Made by a program: the position numbers and the translations under genes. A stretch of 64,000 nt of DNA from Heliocidaris tuberculata (taxonomy: Eukaryota > Echinodermata > Echinoidea > Camarodonta > Echinometridae). Positions 45,257 to 56,700 of this stretch are shown piece by piece (the stretch's first letter is position 1; each line of letters opens with the position of its first letter). The notes under the pieces are model-generated. The model made no database searches, was not told the origin of the DNA, and was given only the letters and a program-made list of their open reading frames with translations. The DNA lies in contig CM046832.1 in NCBI GenBank assembly GCA_025618425.1, positions 18,323,608 to 18,387,607 on the forward strand, in the 5' to 3' direction.

Positions 45257-45559
45257 GTTTTGTCTGTAGCTTGTCAAAAAGTTACCGGACAATATATTTA
45301 TTATGAACACTAAAGCTTGAGAACAATCAGACAAAAAATAGATGGTACTTTAAATACGATACGTGAGATATTTCCCAGTTCAGTCAATACAGTACAAAAA
45401 TATGCATAAGGCTTTGGAGCAACGTATAATCTTCTCGTCTGAAAAGAAATGTCTCGTAATAAGAATGAGAAAAGAGAAACAAGTGGGCAAGTGTTTTATT
45501 GTTATCTGGAAAAAAGACAGATATGGGGATATTGATCCGTTCCAGGGGCGGCGGAGCGT

Positions 45560-45660
45560 CTTTCAAAGTGGGGGGGGGGGGGAGGAGGAGGAGGTGGGCG
45601 GGGGGGGGGGAGGTGGACACCAGCAAACAGGGGCACTTTGGGGGGGGGGGGAGGGGCACC
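45560..45660. repeat. G-rich low-complexity block
   Basis: Three G tracts of 10-12 separated by GGA units; potential quadruplex-forming. Confidence 0.85.
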
Positions 45661-46539
45661 TACAAGGGGTGAACTTAAAGTGAAAAAGGGACCATTTTGT
45701 GACATTGTTATTGCCCTACAGTCTAATTACTATAGTCATAATCAAGCATATTCTTCTTCGTTTTTATTGTGGTTCTGGTCACTATTTCGGCTTCCCTGAT
45801 TAGTGTGTAATGGTCTATCGATTCATGTGCTTGCGAGTGAAGCGAGCGAGCAAAAAATTTTGGACTTTTTTCTAGTGCTGAAGTCCTTGAGTTGTACATT
45901 ATTTACAGCGATATAATAAAAAAATGACAGCAGCAAATTCATTTTGGGGAATGTCGAATGATCTTTTAATTTGTTCAAGTTCAAGTTCAAGTTTATTTAT
46001 CTTTCTTCAGAATACATCAGATACATATGACCAATAAAATCATACATGTATGAGAAATAGCTACATAGTAACGATGATTTAACAACCTAACAGGAAGAGA
46101 ATATGTAACATGAAGAAAGACGAGAGACCTAGGAAAGCATAACTTGTGAATTTTTTTTTTCAAAATGTATTACTCAGTATAGGATCTTTTTCTTTCACGA
46201 GGACCTATAAAAATATATTATCTCCAATATATTTTGAGCCTGCCCCGTGGGTAAAAGCGCCTCGAAGAAAACCGCAAATTAATGATATATTTGTGTACGA
46301 CAAATGGGAGAGTTGTCCACAAATGTCACAATCGAATCACCAAATTGCCACTTTGAGATTCGCATAGATGTAGTGATCTCATTTTTCAAACATCCATAAC
46401 TTTCTTATTCCTTGTCCGATTTCTTTCAAACTTTCACCATCCTGTTTTTTCTTATTTTTCTCTCCTTGTTGCCTCCAGCTCCGCTGCCTTACAGTGTAGT
46501 TGTAGTAATATGGGTACCGGTAAACAACAACAACATTGG

Positions 46540-47040
46540 AAATATAGGTAAAAGGGGACACTTATAAAAAGAGGAAAGGGCTCTTATCGGAGGTGAAAAG
46601 GGGCATTTATGAGAAGTTGAAAAGGCCACATATTAGAAGGGAAAAGGAGTACCTATCACAATTAAAAATGCACTTATCAAAAGAGAAAAGGGCATATATT
46701 AGAAAGAAAATGGGGCAATCTTTTGATTCGAAAATGGGCACTTATCAGAAGAAGAAAAGGATACTTATTTGAGCGAGACAAGGTCGCAATTATCAAATTT
46801 GAAAAGGGGAACTTATCGGAAGTAAAGAGGGGGCATTTATCAGAAGTAAAGAGGGGGCACTTATCAGAAGTAAAGAAGGGACAATTATCAGAAGGGGAAA
46901 ATGGGTACTTATTAGAAGGGAAAAGAAGCACTTTTCAGAAGGAGAAAAAAGAGCACCTATCAGAAGGGGAAAGTGTACTTTTTAGAAAGAAAGGGTGAAT
47001 TTTTCAGAAATAAAAAGGGCACTTTTTGGGTACTTGAAAA
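46540..47040. repeat. Degenerate 21-24 bp minisatellite
   Basis: Units of the type gggcacttatcagaagtaaa. The best-preserved copies are at 46800-46890. Frames through it read as LSEVKRGH repeats and are not genes. Confidence 0.8.
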
Positions 47041-50000
47041 AGTGGGGGTACTGTGCCCCCCCCCCCCCAGGAGCGCATCCGTTCCCATTACGAGTAACAC
47101 GACCGTCCCGAATTTTTGTATCACTTGCTGAGAAAGATAAAAGTGAGAGGAGATAGAGAAAGAAAAAAAAATACAGAAAACTCTCATTCATTGGGGTAGC
47201 TAGGCCTATTCATAACATGTAGGCTTTTAAAAAAATACATCTGGAGTAGGAAGGTAGGCGTAACTCTGTAAGAAAACTGGGGGAGAAGGTGATGAAAGAC
47301 TCTAAGAAGGAAGATGCAAGCCTGTACATTTAATTTTCAATGATAAGATTCAATATGAATAAGCCCTCATATTATTTTTATTTCCCCCCCTTTTTTTTTT
47401 GTTGCTTTCTTGTACCGGTACCTTTGGTGTTAGTCGATATGCTCCACCAGAAATGTTGATAGCCTCAATTCGGTTCTTTAAAAAAAAATAATCACAAAAT
47501 AATCGATCTTTGGTACAATAAAACAACAGTTTAAGAATTTTAGATCATTCTTTTGTACATTGTATTACAATAATAATGAGTCGTTTCAAAAACAAAAAAT
47601 TGTTTTATAATCAAACACGGAAATGTACACACTTGAACAAATTTCCATATTTATCGACGACTGATATCATATTTAGTAAAAACGTCGCCATTTTCACTGC
47701 GATCGACTGCAAGCGCCCATTCCTGCCGAAATTTCTCCATTTCCACTGGAGTTAGTCCTTTTAATCTCCCAAAATGATGCAAGGTTTGACATGGGCGAGC
47801 TTAAAGCACCATAAAGCGGTAATGTTATAAGATGAAATTGAATTAATAAGTGTTATAATTGGGCGAAAACCTCTGCTCTTTGAGTTTGATGTCTTCGACT
47901 TAGATAGTGTCGACTCGTGTGGAGTGTCGCTCTCTTGATCGACTCGAGTCTGTACCGTACTGTAATGTATTCATTGACTATGTCCGCTTGTGTATGTGAC
48001 TGAATTGGGCTGTGTGGGACTGTGAGTGTGACTGCACGGTTTTGAAAGACGTTTACTTTAAAACATCTTGGTTGCATTCATACAAATTTCCCTCGGTTGT
48101 AAAAAAAAAAAATAAGCATCTTTGTAATTGCCAAAATGAAATGCAAAAAAAAGGTGTGTTTTGTATCATGATTCTGCCAGAATCACAGTCGCTGAAATTT
48201 TTTGAACGCAACGGAGATCTCAATCCTGACCTTGTAAATTTGTATGCGCTGAAAAGTGGCAGGCTTCCGGTTCTGTGCAAAAACAGCGCGCCCTCCTAAA
48301 AAAGGATTACTGTACAGAAGAAAAATAAAACAGAATAATAAAGGAAAGGAGAAATGAGTGAAAAATGTAAGAAAAGAAGGAAAACAATGATAGAAAAATA
48401 AAAACAAATAATACCAAAGAAATAGAGGTCTAGAAAGAAGGAAAAACCGTGAGAAAATAAAAAACAGAATAACATAAGGGAAGAGAAGAGAAAGTAAGAT
48501 CAAAACAAGGAATAATAAGGAAATATATAAAGAAAAAATGATAGAAAACATGAAACAAAGTATAATAAGGGAAAGTTAGAAAAAGGAGAGAAAGAAGAAA
48601 AAGAGATAGTACGTAGGAAAGGATAGATGAAACGAAAGAAGGAAAGAATAGAGCAAAACGTTGCGTTGGCCGAAGTTTTTTGGTTACTTAGCAATAAACC
48701 CGTTTTATGCTGTTGTCGCTGTGCTGTATCTCGTCGTCGCGTCGTTTACTTGTAGCCTCTCAGTGCTGTGTACATGTGTCTTTCTTGCTTGGTGTCTGGT
48801 TCTGTTCTCATCTCTAGTTCTCAGCTAGCTAGCTAGCTCTGGATGGTGTGCGGACGCGTATCGCGCGTACGTAAGTGTACGCGCACTTACATGCACACAA
48901 GTCTGTTGGTCGGGATCGGGAGTAACACTCGGCATGGGGTGCTAATTAGCATCCCCTAGCCCCCTAACCTACATGTGCGGAGGGGGGGGCATTTTCACTA
49001 CAAACATAAGGAAAGAAAGGGAAGATGATAGAAGGATAAAAACAAACAGTGGGGGACTAGCCCTATAAATTAGCGAGCGATTGTCCATTGAGTTGACCCC
49101 CTTTGACCTCGCCAGTTCTTGCATTTTCCCACGATTTACGTAAAGTTGTTAACAAATTTTTATGCAAGCTGAAAAATAATGTATTAAACACCATTTTTTG
49201 TAAACAAAGTTCGAAAAATGATTAAATATAGATGTATCTTTCACAACAATACTGCAAAATCAAAGCTCGACCAACGGAAAATATGAAATTTTAGCGATAT
49301 TTCTTCGGTTACAAACAAAAAATTTTACCTGTTAAACTTCTCCTAAAATTCCTCATTTCAGCTAGATTCGCAAGAAAATCACTGTCATGAATCATTTCAT
49401 TGTACATTTTTCTACAATCGTATGGTATTTACTTGAGGTGAATTTTCCGCATAGAGTTGTGTCAGAAAAAAGGATCTCGGTGTCAAATCGCCGAGGCTGA
49501 CATAACAGAAAAATATTACAACCTCGTCCAACGCGTTGAAATCTGTGTAGGGCTGAGCTCTGTGCACGAGTGCTGACCGTGCTCCATGGACCATGCGCAT
49601 GCGCAATCTATGAATGAGCTGACTACGGCTGACTCATGAATATCGTATGTGCAGATCGTGAATTTGGCATCACTGCGCATAATTTGCTGCTCTAAATTGC
49701 TGCAAGATATCGTGTGAAAAAGACATAGTATCTCTGCAAAGAAAGAAGTCGCATCAGCGAAACTTTGTCTAAATAAGGAATATACACCCCCGAATAAGGA
49801 TATTAAGTTTCATGAATATTTATGCAGGGGTAGACTTGTGTCAGAAAAAAATAGACACGTAGTTTTATGACGTTTTCATTTCAAAATGTTGCTATAACTC
49901 AACAAAACAGTCATCATATTTCAGGATTTTTTCAGACAACCATTTATAACTACAAATTAGTTCATGTGGGAAGTTTTAGCTCATAAATCGCCAAAATTCG

Positions 50001-50342
50001 AGGCGTAAATTAAAGTTCCTTGTTTTGCCATTGTGATGACCGCACGCACGCACTGAGCTAGAAGTCCGTTGGTAATTCAAAACAAACCAGTGGTTAATGA
50101 GATGCAAATTGCACCGTATCGCTAGGCCTGTAAAGAAGAATATACATGGAAAGACAGCAGGAGAAGGGAAAGGAAGATCGAAACAAAGAATAACATAAGG
50201 AAATATATAAAGAAGGAAAAGCCGATAGTAAATAAAAAACAAAGAATAACATACGGGAAAGACAGAAAGAGAAGAGAAAGTAATATCAAAACAAAGATTA
50301 AAATAAGGAAATACAATGCTGGTCAAAAGTTTTGGTACACCC
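47041..50342. other. Mostly noncoding DNA
   Basis: Apart from the orphan exon at 47651-47801, I see no gene. 48300-48650 and 50140-50310 are purine-rich (gaaaagaaag). 48836-48850 has (agct)n. Confidence 0.4.
47651..47801 (-). CDS. Orphan coding-like exon, unknown protein
   Basis: After an acceptor-like ttaag at 47802, a frame opens (a TAA lies just upstream of the acceptor) and runs about 50 codons to a TAA at 47651. The product begins RPCQTLHHFGRLKGLTPVEM, continues with EKFRQEWALAVDRSENGDVF and ends YDISRR. It has no low-complexity bias and looks like real protein with helical, charged composition. I do not recognise the family. It could be the last exon of an unseen gene on the minus strand or a processed fragment. 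Confidence 0.35.
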
Positions 50343-50740
50343 TGGCCCGGGGGGGGGGGGGGGGCACTCAAATATTTTTCAGACAGGGGTGTGCCGCAGC
50401 CGACCTCGAAACGGCGGTCTAAGGAACGGACTAGAAGCGAAAAACATAGGGTCTTTGGAACGGTGGATTATACCCAGCCGAGTGAGAAAAAAAACAGGGT
50501 CTACAGAACTATGCACTACGGCACTGCACTTTGTGTGGGGATTCTATAGTGCATACATACATGCACGCAAGTGAATAGACATAAGTAAGTGAGAGCTAGG
50601 GAACGGGGCGCGCCGGGGAAACCAGCGCTTATTGTTCGGGCCGGGTATCTCGAGAACGCGTGAGAAGGGTGAAAACGGCAGTTTATGGAAATTCGGGTAT
50701 TGAGAACGACAATCGGCCGTTGAAAAAGGGGGTCGTCAAA
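50343..50740 (+). mobile_element. Poly(G)-ended element, partial copy
   Basis: cccgggggg(n)cactcaaatatt then acaggggtgtgccgcagccg resembles the terminus of the element at 42549. The right end is not identified. Confidence 0.5.
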
Positions 50741-51044
50741 GCGGCACATACCCGTCTGTCCAATATGTTGAGTAAACAAAGGCAAGGATTTAACTTTGTT
50801 AGGACTAACTTAGACTTAACTAGACTCGTAAAATATATGTATAAATATTGTTTATATATTTTTTTTTCACTTACCAGCTAATGCTTGTCATTCCAAGGCA
50901 ATAATCCATGAATATTTCCATTTTTAAATCCATAGTAATCCATACAAATGTAGTAATCGTACTTATAGTGATAGAAATTGGTCTAAAAGTTGCAAATGAA
51001 TGCAAAATACAAAAATACAGCATAATACAGCATGGATGCATAAT

Positions 51045-51510
51045 GCAAAAATAGAGCATCACATCAATAAACACTTTATCTTGGAGTCCTTGAGGATTAT
51101 CCAAATCCAGCGATTCTTGAATACGAGCCATGTCTTCTTGTGAAATTGGCTTCTTATGGACTACCACCGCCTTGCCTTCGTTCTTCAAAGACGCTGAAAC
51201 TGACTTATATACTGGTGATTAATTTTAAAAATCAGAGTTCTAAATGATGTCCACATTCCTGCTGGTCAAAAAGTGGTGTTGAAAAACCAAATTGAATCGC
51301 CATGATGGACTTAAGAGAGTACAATGATCTATCCTTCTGGCGTGCAGAAGCGTAGAACTTCTCGAGTATTCCATCGAGTGCCGAGTTAAGCAAATTCTCT
51401 ACGGAGTCACAATCTCCGTTTGCTAGCGGCTCTAGCCTAGCCCATGGCCTAGCCCTGGCCTGCGCAGTAAAATTTTGTAATAAGACGCGCAGCGCGTAGC
51501 TATGCAACCG
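51045..51510 (-). pseudogene. Crypton-like tyrosine recombinase fragment
   Basis: Two reading frames on the minus strand are consecutive pieces of one protein. 51507-51232 carries LDGILEKFYASARQKDRSLY, typical of the N-terminal helical core-binding domain. 51203-51045 carries SASLKNEGKAVVVHKKPIS and then LDNPQGLQDKVFIDVMLYFC, which resembles the start of the catalytic domain in Crypton-derived DUF3504-type genes. A frameshift or deletion of about 20 residues separates them. The catalytic RRGREN-type motif that normally follows YFC is lost and replaced by unrelated sequence. It is a broken transposon remnant, or less likely part of a domesticated gene whose other exons I did not find. Family call rests on motif memory. 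Confidence 0.55.
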
Positions 51511-52411
51511 GACGCGTATCCTTTGTCTTTGTAATTTGCATAAATTTGCAATTTTGCATGCGCGAACAGAACTATGCCAAGTCGATAGTTTTCACCATAC
51601 CACCGGGCAGTCCATAGTGAATTTCATGCCTGCAAATTTGACCAATCAGAGGCCTAGAATCTAGACATGTGGTATATAATTTCATTTATTGACTTTCAAA
51701 TGTAATATACATGTATTCCCTTATATATTCCCTTGATGAATTTCGGAAGAATCATTATTTTAAATGTTCATTCAGTATGTTAGCACAAATGTTCAGGGAG
51801 GTTGCTTAGACTTCCCTGTTCAACTCGTCCAATACAAGCTGTTTAGGCTTAGGGTCCAGAGACAGAACATGACAAACCCTTGGAATAATCCCACTTTTAC
51901 ATGAAAGATGGTGGTCTGGACATGGGATGGGTCCCCTTTTCAGACAACTGGACCTTTCATGGCTCTTTGTACCCCAAACATTGTGATTTCTGCCAAAAAA
52001 AAGCTTCAAATTTTCTGCTTGTGTATTAACACTGCGACTGCAAGCTAGCCAGCTGTGAGGCTAGGCTAGGCCAGGCTATTTAGGTGCTCATCTCCACGGG
52101 GACCTCATAGAGAATTTACCTCTTCAAAATTCCCTATCTAATGTTATTTCAGTTTATTTCGAAATTCAGCTATGGTTGGGTCATAAGGTGTGTGATGGCC
52201 TTTATGCATGATGTTAGAGTTTGTAGGATGGGCATAGATGTTAGGCTCCTCATCTTGGTCATATAAAAGTGAACAGAAAATCAGTCTTAGAAACCTTGAT
52301 TTGATCTTGCTGTTTGTCCCTCAAGCAATTTTATCATTGGGGAGGGGGGGGGGGGTGGACTTGGTGCAAAAAGGGTTAAAAGGCCTCTCTTTGTATCAAG
52401 TGCTTTCTTAA

Positions 52412-52891
52412 AGGCATTGATTAACTTTGCCCAGGATTGAAAAAAAAAATCACTGTTCCAGCTAATGCTGTAATCATAATTGCAAACCTTTAGCTCAGAC
52501 AGGAATCGCCTGAGTTTTATAAGCTGATCGGTCGTTTATATATCAAGATATTTACGATTGAACATTGATGTCGGGATAGAGTACCACCGAACCCTAAAGA
52601 ACTCTTACGGTTGGCATACCTCGCTCTGTCACAGAATACCGTACGGGCTGGAAACCCGCTCTGAAATCGCCAAGCGCTGGTGCTTGGTTTTTGTGACTGC
52701 AGCGCAGCGAAGAAGCCGAGCGACTTGCGCTAGCGATTGATCGCGATTTTCTCTTTTTTAGGATAGTAAACGGGTTCCATTTTCTCTCATACTTTCACAT
52801 ATCCTTAATTATATATGTAGTTAGAGGACTGCACACAATTCACTGGCATTTGAGCTGATTTTACAATTTTTCACAAAGTTAATCAATCACT
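52412..52891 (+). mobile_element. 480-bp TTAA-flanked element, copy 1
   Basis: TTAA at 52408-52411 and 52892-52895. TIRs AGGCATTGATTAACTTTG and complement-like caaagttaatcaatcact. Almost identical to 58417-58896. The shared 60-codon frame has no recognised domain. Confidence 0.85.
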
Positions 52892-53047
52892 TTAAATCAG
52901 ATCATGTCGAGTTGTTTGCAGAAGTCACCATCTACAAATACATGTATATCATGAATTTGTGCTGTTGTACATGGTTTGGGTCATTTTGGTGGGTAGAGTT
53001 TTATTTCATTCTCTGAGCATCTTTTTTTTTTCTGTTTGTACCAGTAT

Positions 53048-53376
53048 ACTATTAATACATGGTTGGGAGTGCGATCTGGCAACACAAAGGTTTTTATCGT
53101 GGTGTACTAATGCACGAGGCATAGCCGAGTGTGTTAGACACCACAATAAAAACCTGCGTGTTGCTGGATCGCACTAACGCACGAACTCACAACCATGTAT
53201 TAATAGTTTTATAAAACGGGTCTACAATCTTAGTGTTTTCTTACAATCTTAGTGTTTGATCTGGATTAGCCGTGCGTTAGTCCCCTCGCCGTGCGTTAGT
53301 ACTTTTTTTTGCACGGTCACGTGGTGTTATTTGACCAATCAGGATGGCTACATTCTTGAACCCGTTTTATAAAACT
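53048..53376. mobile_element. Two abutting palindromic MITEs
   Basis: 53048-53207 is bounded by actattaatacatggttg and its complement. 53205-53376 is bounded by agttttataaaacggg and its complement. They share the junction. Confidence 0.65.
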
Positions 53377-53708
53377 CAATACTTGAGATTGCCTTTCATA
53401 TCCCACTTTTAATGTCACTGTGCCCTTTTAATCCTTTTCTTGGAGACTCACTCACATATTTTCTTGAAATAACACCCACTCTTTCCTCTTCTCCTTTTTC
53501 ATCCCTGACCATATTTGAAAAGAAATATGTCATAAATGAGTTCTACATGAAGCCCCCCAAAAATTAAGTATGTAAAAATGCAATTAGTAGAGGTAGGAAA
53601 GCCTGTGGGGATGATACATGAAGCACAACAAATTATGTAAAAATGCAATTGCAAGGTATGCATAGAAATTTTGATATCCATTTTTTTTTTCTTTCCTTTT
53701 CTCTGAAG

Positions 53709-53797
53709 CTGATTCCACTGTTTGTGGCAGTCGGAGGAGGAGCAGCATTTGCAGCTTTCTACGTGGCTAGGTTGGCAATCAAGAACCCAGATGCAAC
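53709..53797 (+). CDS. NDUFA4: NDUFA4 exon 2 (membrane segment)
   Basis: Acceptor tctctgaag, donor GTAAGT. 29 codons plus two bases encode the transmembrane helix and NPDA. The next intron (3.1 kb) contains a three-level nested transposon. Confidence 0.94.
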
Positions 53798-56700
53798 GTA
53801 AGTTTAGAATGGATTGTTGTAGTGTATCTTATGGATGGTACAAAATAGCAAGGAGTTACCAAATTGTGTAGCACAGTACCATGAAAATTTTCAAGCAAGA
53901 AAGCTCAAATCTGTCAAAAAAATTTCCATATATTTTGATATTTCTTTGATCGTTTATTTGTGACCCTCCACCACAAAACGACCAATAAGTTGGAAATTAG
54001 GGTTTTAAAATTTCAACACAGTTTGGAAGATTAGATTCTAAGCTTTAAAATGATAAATTGTCTTGTATGGACTAAGCAAACCTTTGTAAATTACAATGAG
54101 AATGTCAACATGTCAGACAGGCTAATGACCAAAACAATAGAGAAAACGGGCTCTAAAGAAGAGTGACCACTTAGGAGCGCCTAATCTGTGTCCTATTGTT
54201 TGTCACACAAAAGGTTTAGTCAAAACTCCCTGGCATACACTGTGAAGTACTAATTGGGAGGGGGTTGTAACTTTCTATATCTTTACTCTTTAGAATAGAT
54301 ATATTTCTTTGTTTCTGTAGATTTTGAATATCAGACAGTGCATAGTTATTAAGCTGTACCAGAAAAGCGATGTGAAATACAATCACAGTAAATTGACATA
54401 TAAAGTTTGAATGTTAATGGGAGTAAAAATATATTCCAACATGGTATTTTAACCTGAAATTTTGTCAGATGGTAGATTAATAAATGAACTTTGAGAAAAT
54501 ACATAAAACTTTAAAGGGTACCAATCACCAAAAATAATTATTATTTATTACCCACGCCGATGAAATCGGTAGGGTTATGTAAAGGGTTCCGTATGTTTGT
54601 ATGTTTGTTTGTTTGTTTGTTTGTTTGTTTGTTTGTTTGTGTACAAGATAACTAGAGAACGGGTGAACGGATTTGCACCAAATTTTCAGGGATTGTTTGG
54701 ATAGTGACAGGAAAGAATCCATTAAATTTTGGTGATGATTGGTGGATCCCAGCAAATTCTGTGAGACTTTCTAGTTTTGACTCTGTAGTATAGTATATGT
54801 AAAGATCACCGTTTCGGAGCCGATACCGATATCCCAACAAAGCGCATCGATAGCTTAACACTGGTAATGGCGTCAGCACCATTCTCAACGAAGAAGAAAA
54901 AAATGTTTTTAACTACTGATTTATTAGTCTAGAATATCGTAAAATTGCCCGAGTAGTCCGGTGATTCTAAAAGCAATCCTTATTTGATCTAGAGACCGGT
55001 AAGAAACTTCACAGAAATGGATAGTATTGATAGGAACAGTAAGTTTAGATTTAATTTCTCTCGAGTTTCTCACTTGCAGCAGAAAATGCTGCGGTAGCCA
55101 ATATGCAGCTAGACGCCGGATCGGACGGCCCAGCGCGTACATGGCTAACGGCCAAATTTCGGGCATCGGCTCAGATTAGCCGTGAAGCCTTACTTTTGCA
55201 TTGTGAATGTTGATTTAGAACTCATCCTAGTTAATAATGTGGATTCTCTGGGTCTTTTACTACAGAATATCGAACATCATATTTATCAAATCTATCTGGA
55301 AAGAGACCGGTAAGAAACTTCACAGAAATGGATAGTATTGATAGGAACAGTAAGTTTAGATTTAATTTCTCTCGAGTTTCTCACTTGCAGCAGAAAATGC
55401 TGCGGTAGCTAATGCAGCTAGACGCCGGATCGGACGGCCCAGCGCGTATATGGCAAACGGCCAAATTTCGGGCATCGGCTCAGATTAGCCCCGAAGTTTC
55501 ATTACTTTTGCATTGTGATTGTTGATTTAGAACTCATCCTAGTTAATAATGTGGATTCTCTGGGTCTTTTACTACGGAATATCGAACATCATATTTATCA
55601 AATCTATCTGGAAAAAAAACTAGGTAGGATTTTTTATTCACTCATTCCGCCCCTTTAAAAAGCAAAGGTAGATCTAGTTCCTTTCCGTGTGCTCTAGATC
55701 GAACGTTGGGCTAAATGTTGGCCTAGATTTAATTTCAGACCTATATGAACATACTACCTCATAACACCTGTAAAATTACACTTCGAATGATGCCTACTGA
55801 CTTTATTTCTCACGGCTAATCCCCCAAATTTCCCGTATCTAGCATACAAGTAGCAACACCAGCACCAACACCGAACGTGAAATGAAAATTTCTTAATCCC
55901 TAGGGTATAGTGTTAGTGAACGGAATTTTGTACATGAAATTAAACACCGGCAACCGGAACTACGTCAGAAAATCAGAGGTCAACACCTAACACCGACTGA
56001 TTTTTTTCTCATTTCATAGTCGGTGTTAGATCATGATTTCGCGGCAAAATAAACACTAACCACAAACACCAACACCGAGCGTGAAATCACACAATGTAGA
56101 TTTCAGTTTTGACCCCATAGTATAGTATTGCAACTACTCTGTAGCACTGCCAAGGCGTGGGTCTGCCGCCTTTGACGGCCCCTCTAGTTCTGTATGTTAG
56201 AGGTTTCATGCCATTATAATATATTCAAAATATGGGCTTCAAATATTAATTCTATAAAGAGATATTGCAATTTTAATTACACTCTCTATAAGCGTAAAAG
56301 CGACTCATGAGTAGACTACTCGACGCACCCATACGCACTCGCCAAGATAAAGGCTCGCGCGGAACCAAACTCGGAGTTCGGTTCCGCGTGAGCCTTTTCA
56401 TATTATCCTCTATTTCCTTCATACTCATTAACTGTTGACCTATAGAATACCAGACAACGTTCTTTGAGGTTGATTTTATACTTTCTAGCTGTACACAAAT
56501 GATTTTTTCAGGTGATTGGTACACTTTAAATTAAAATTTCCACCCTAACCACCTTTTTCAGTTGTTCACTCTAAAACTCCAATTGCGACTTATTGGTCGT
56601 TTTGTAGTGGAGGGTCACATTTGACAATCCACTTCCAAGAAAGTCCTGAATACACCATGCTTCATCAACTGTTTCTTCATTTATATTGTTATCAACTGTC

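Larger units (their letters stand above)
54515..56525. mobile_element. Middle element of the nest, TTAA-flanked
   Basis: TIRs AGGGTACCAATCACC and complement-like ggtgattggtacact, with TTAA at 54511-54514 and 56526-56529. The fragment at 20704-20835 shows its uninterrupted form. Confidence 0.75.
53959..56619. mobile_element. Outer element of a triple nest in an NDUFA4 intron
   Basis: Ends tgtgaccctccaccacaaaa and complement-like ttttgtagtggagggtcaca, both followed inward by cgaccaataagt. All of the next two elements lie inside it. Confidence 0.75.

Noticed and set aside
46677..46998. LSEVKRGH-type repeat protein on plus strand and LFTSDKCP-type on minus strand
   Set aside because: Both strands are open because the minisatellite unit is near a multiple of three; no conserved context.
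52558..52740. 60-codon frame MNIDVGIEYHRTLKN, also at 58563-58745
   Set aside because: Lies in a short TTAA-flanked MITE; two nearly identical copies give no evidence of selection and there is no recognised domain.
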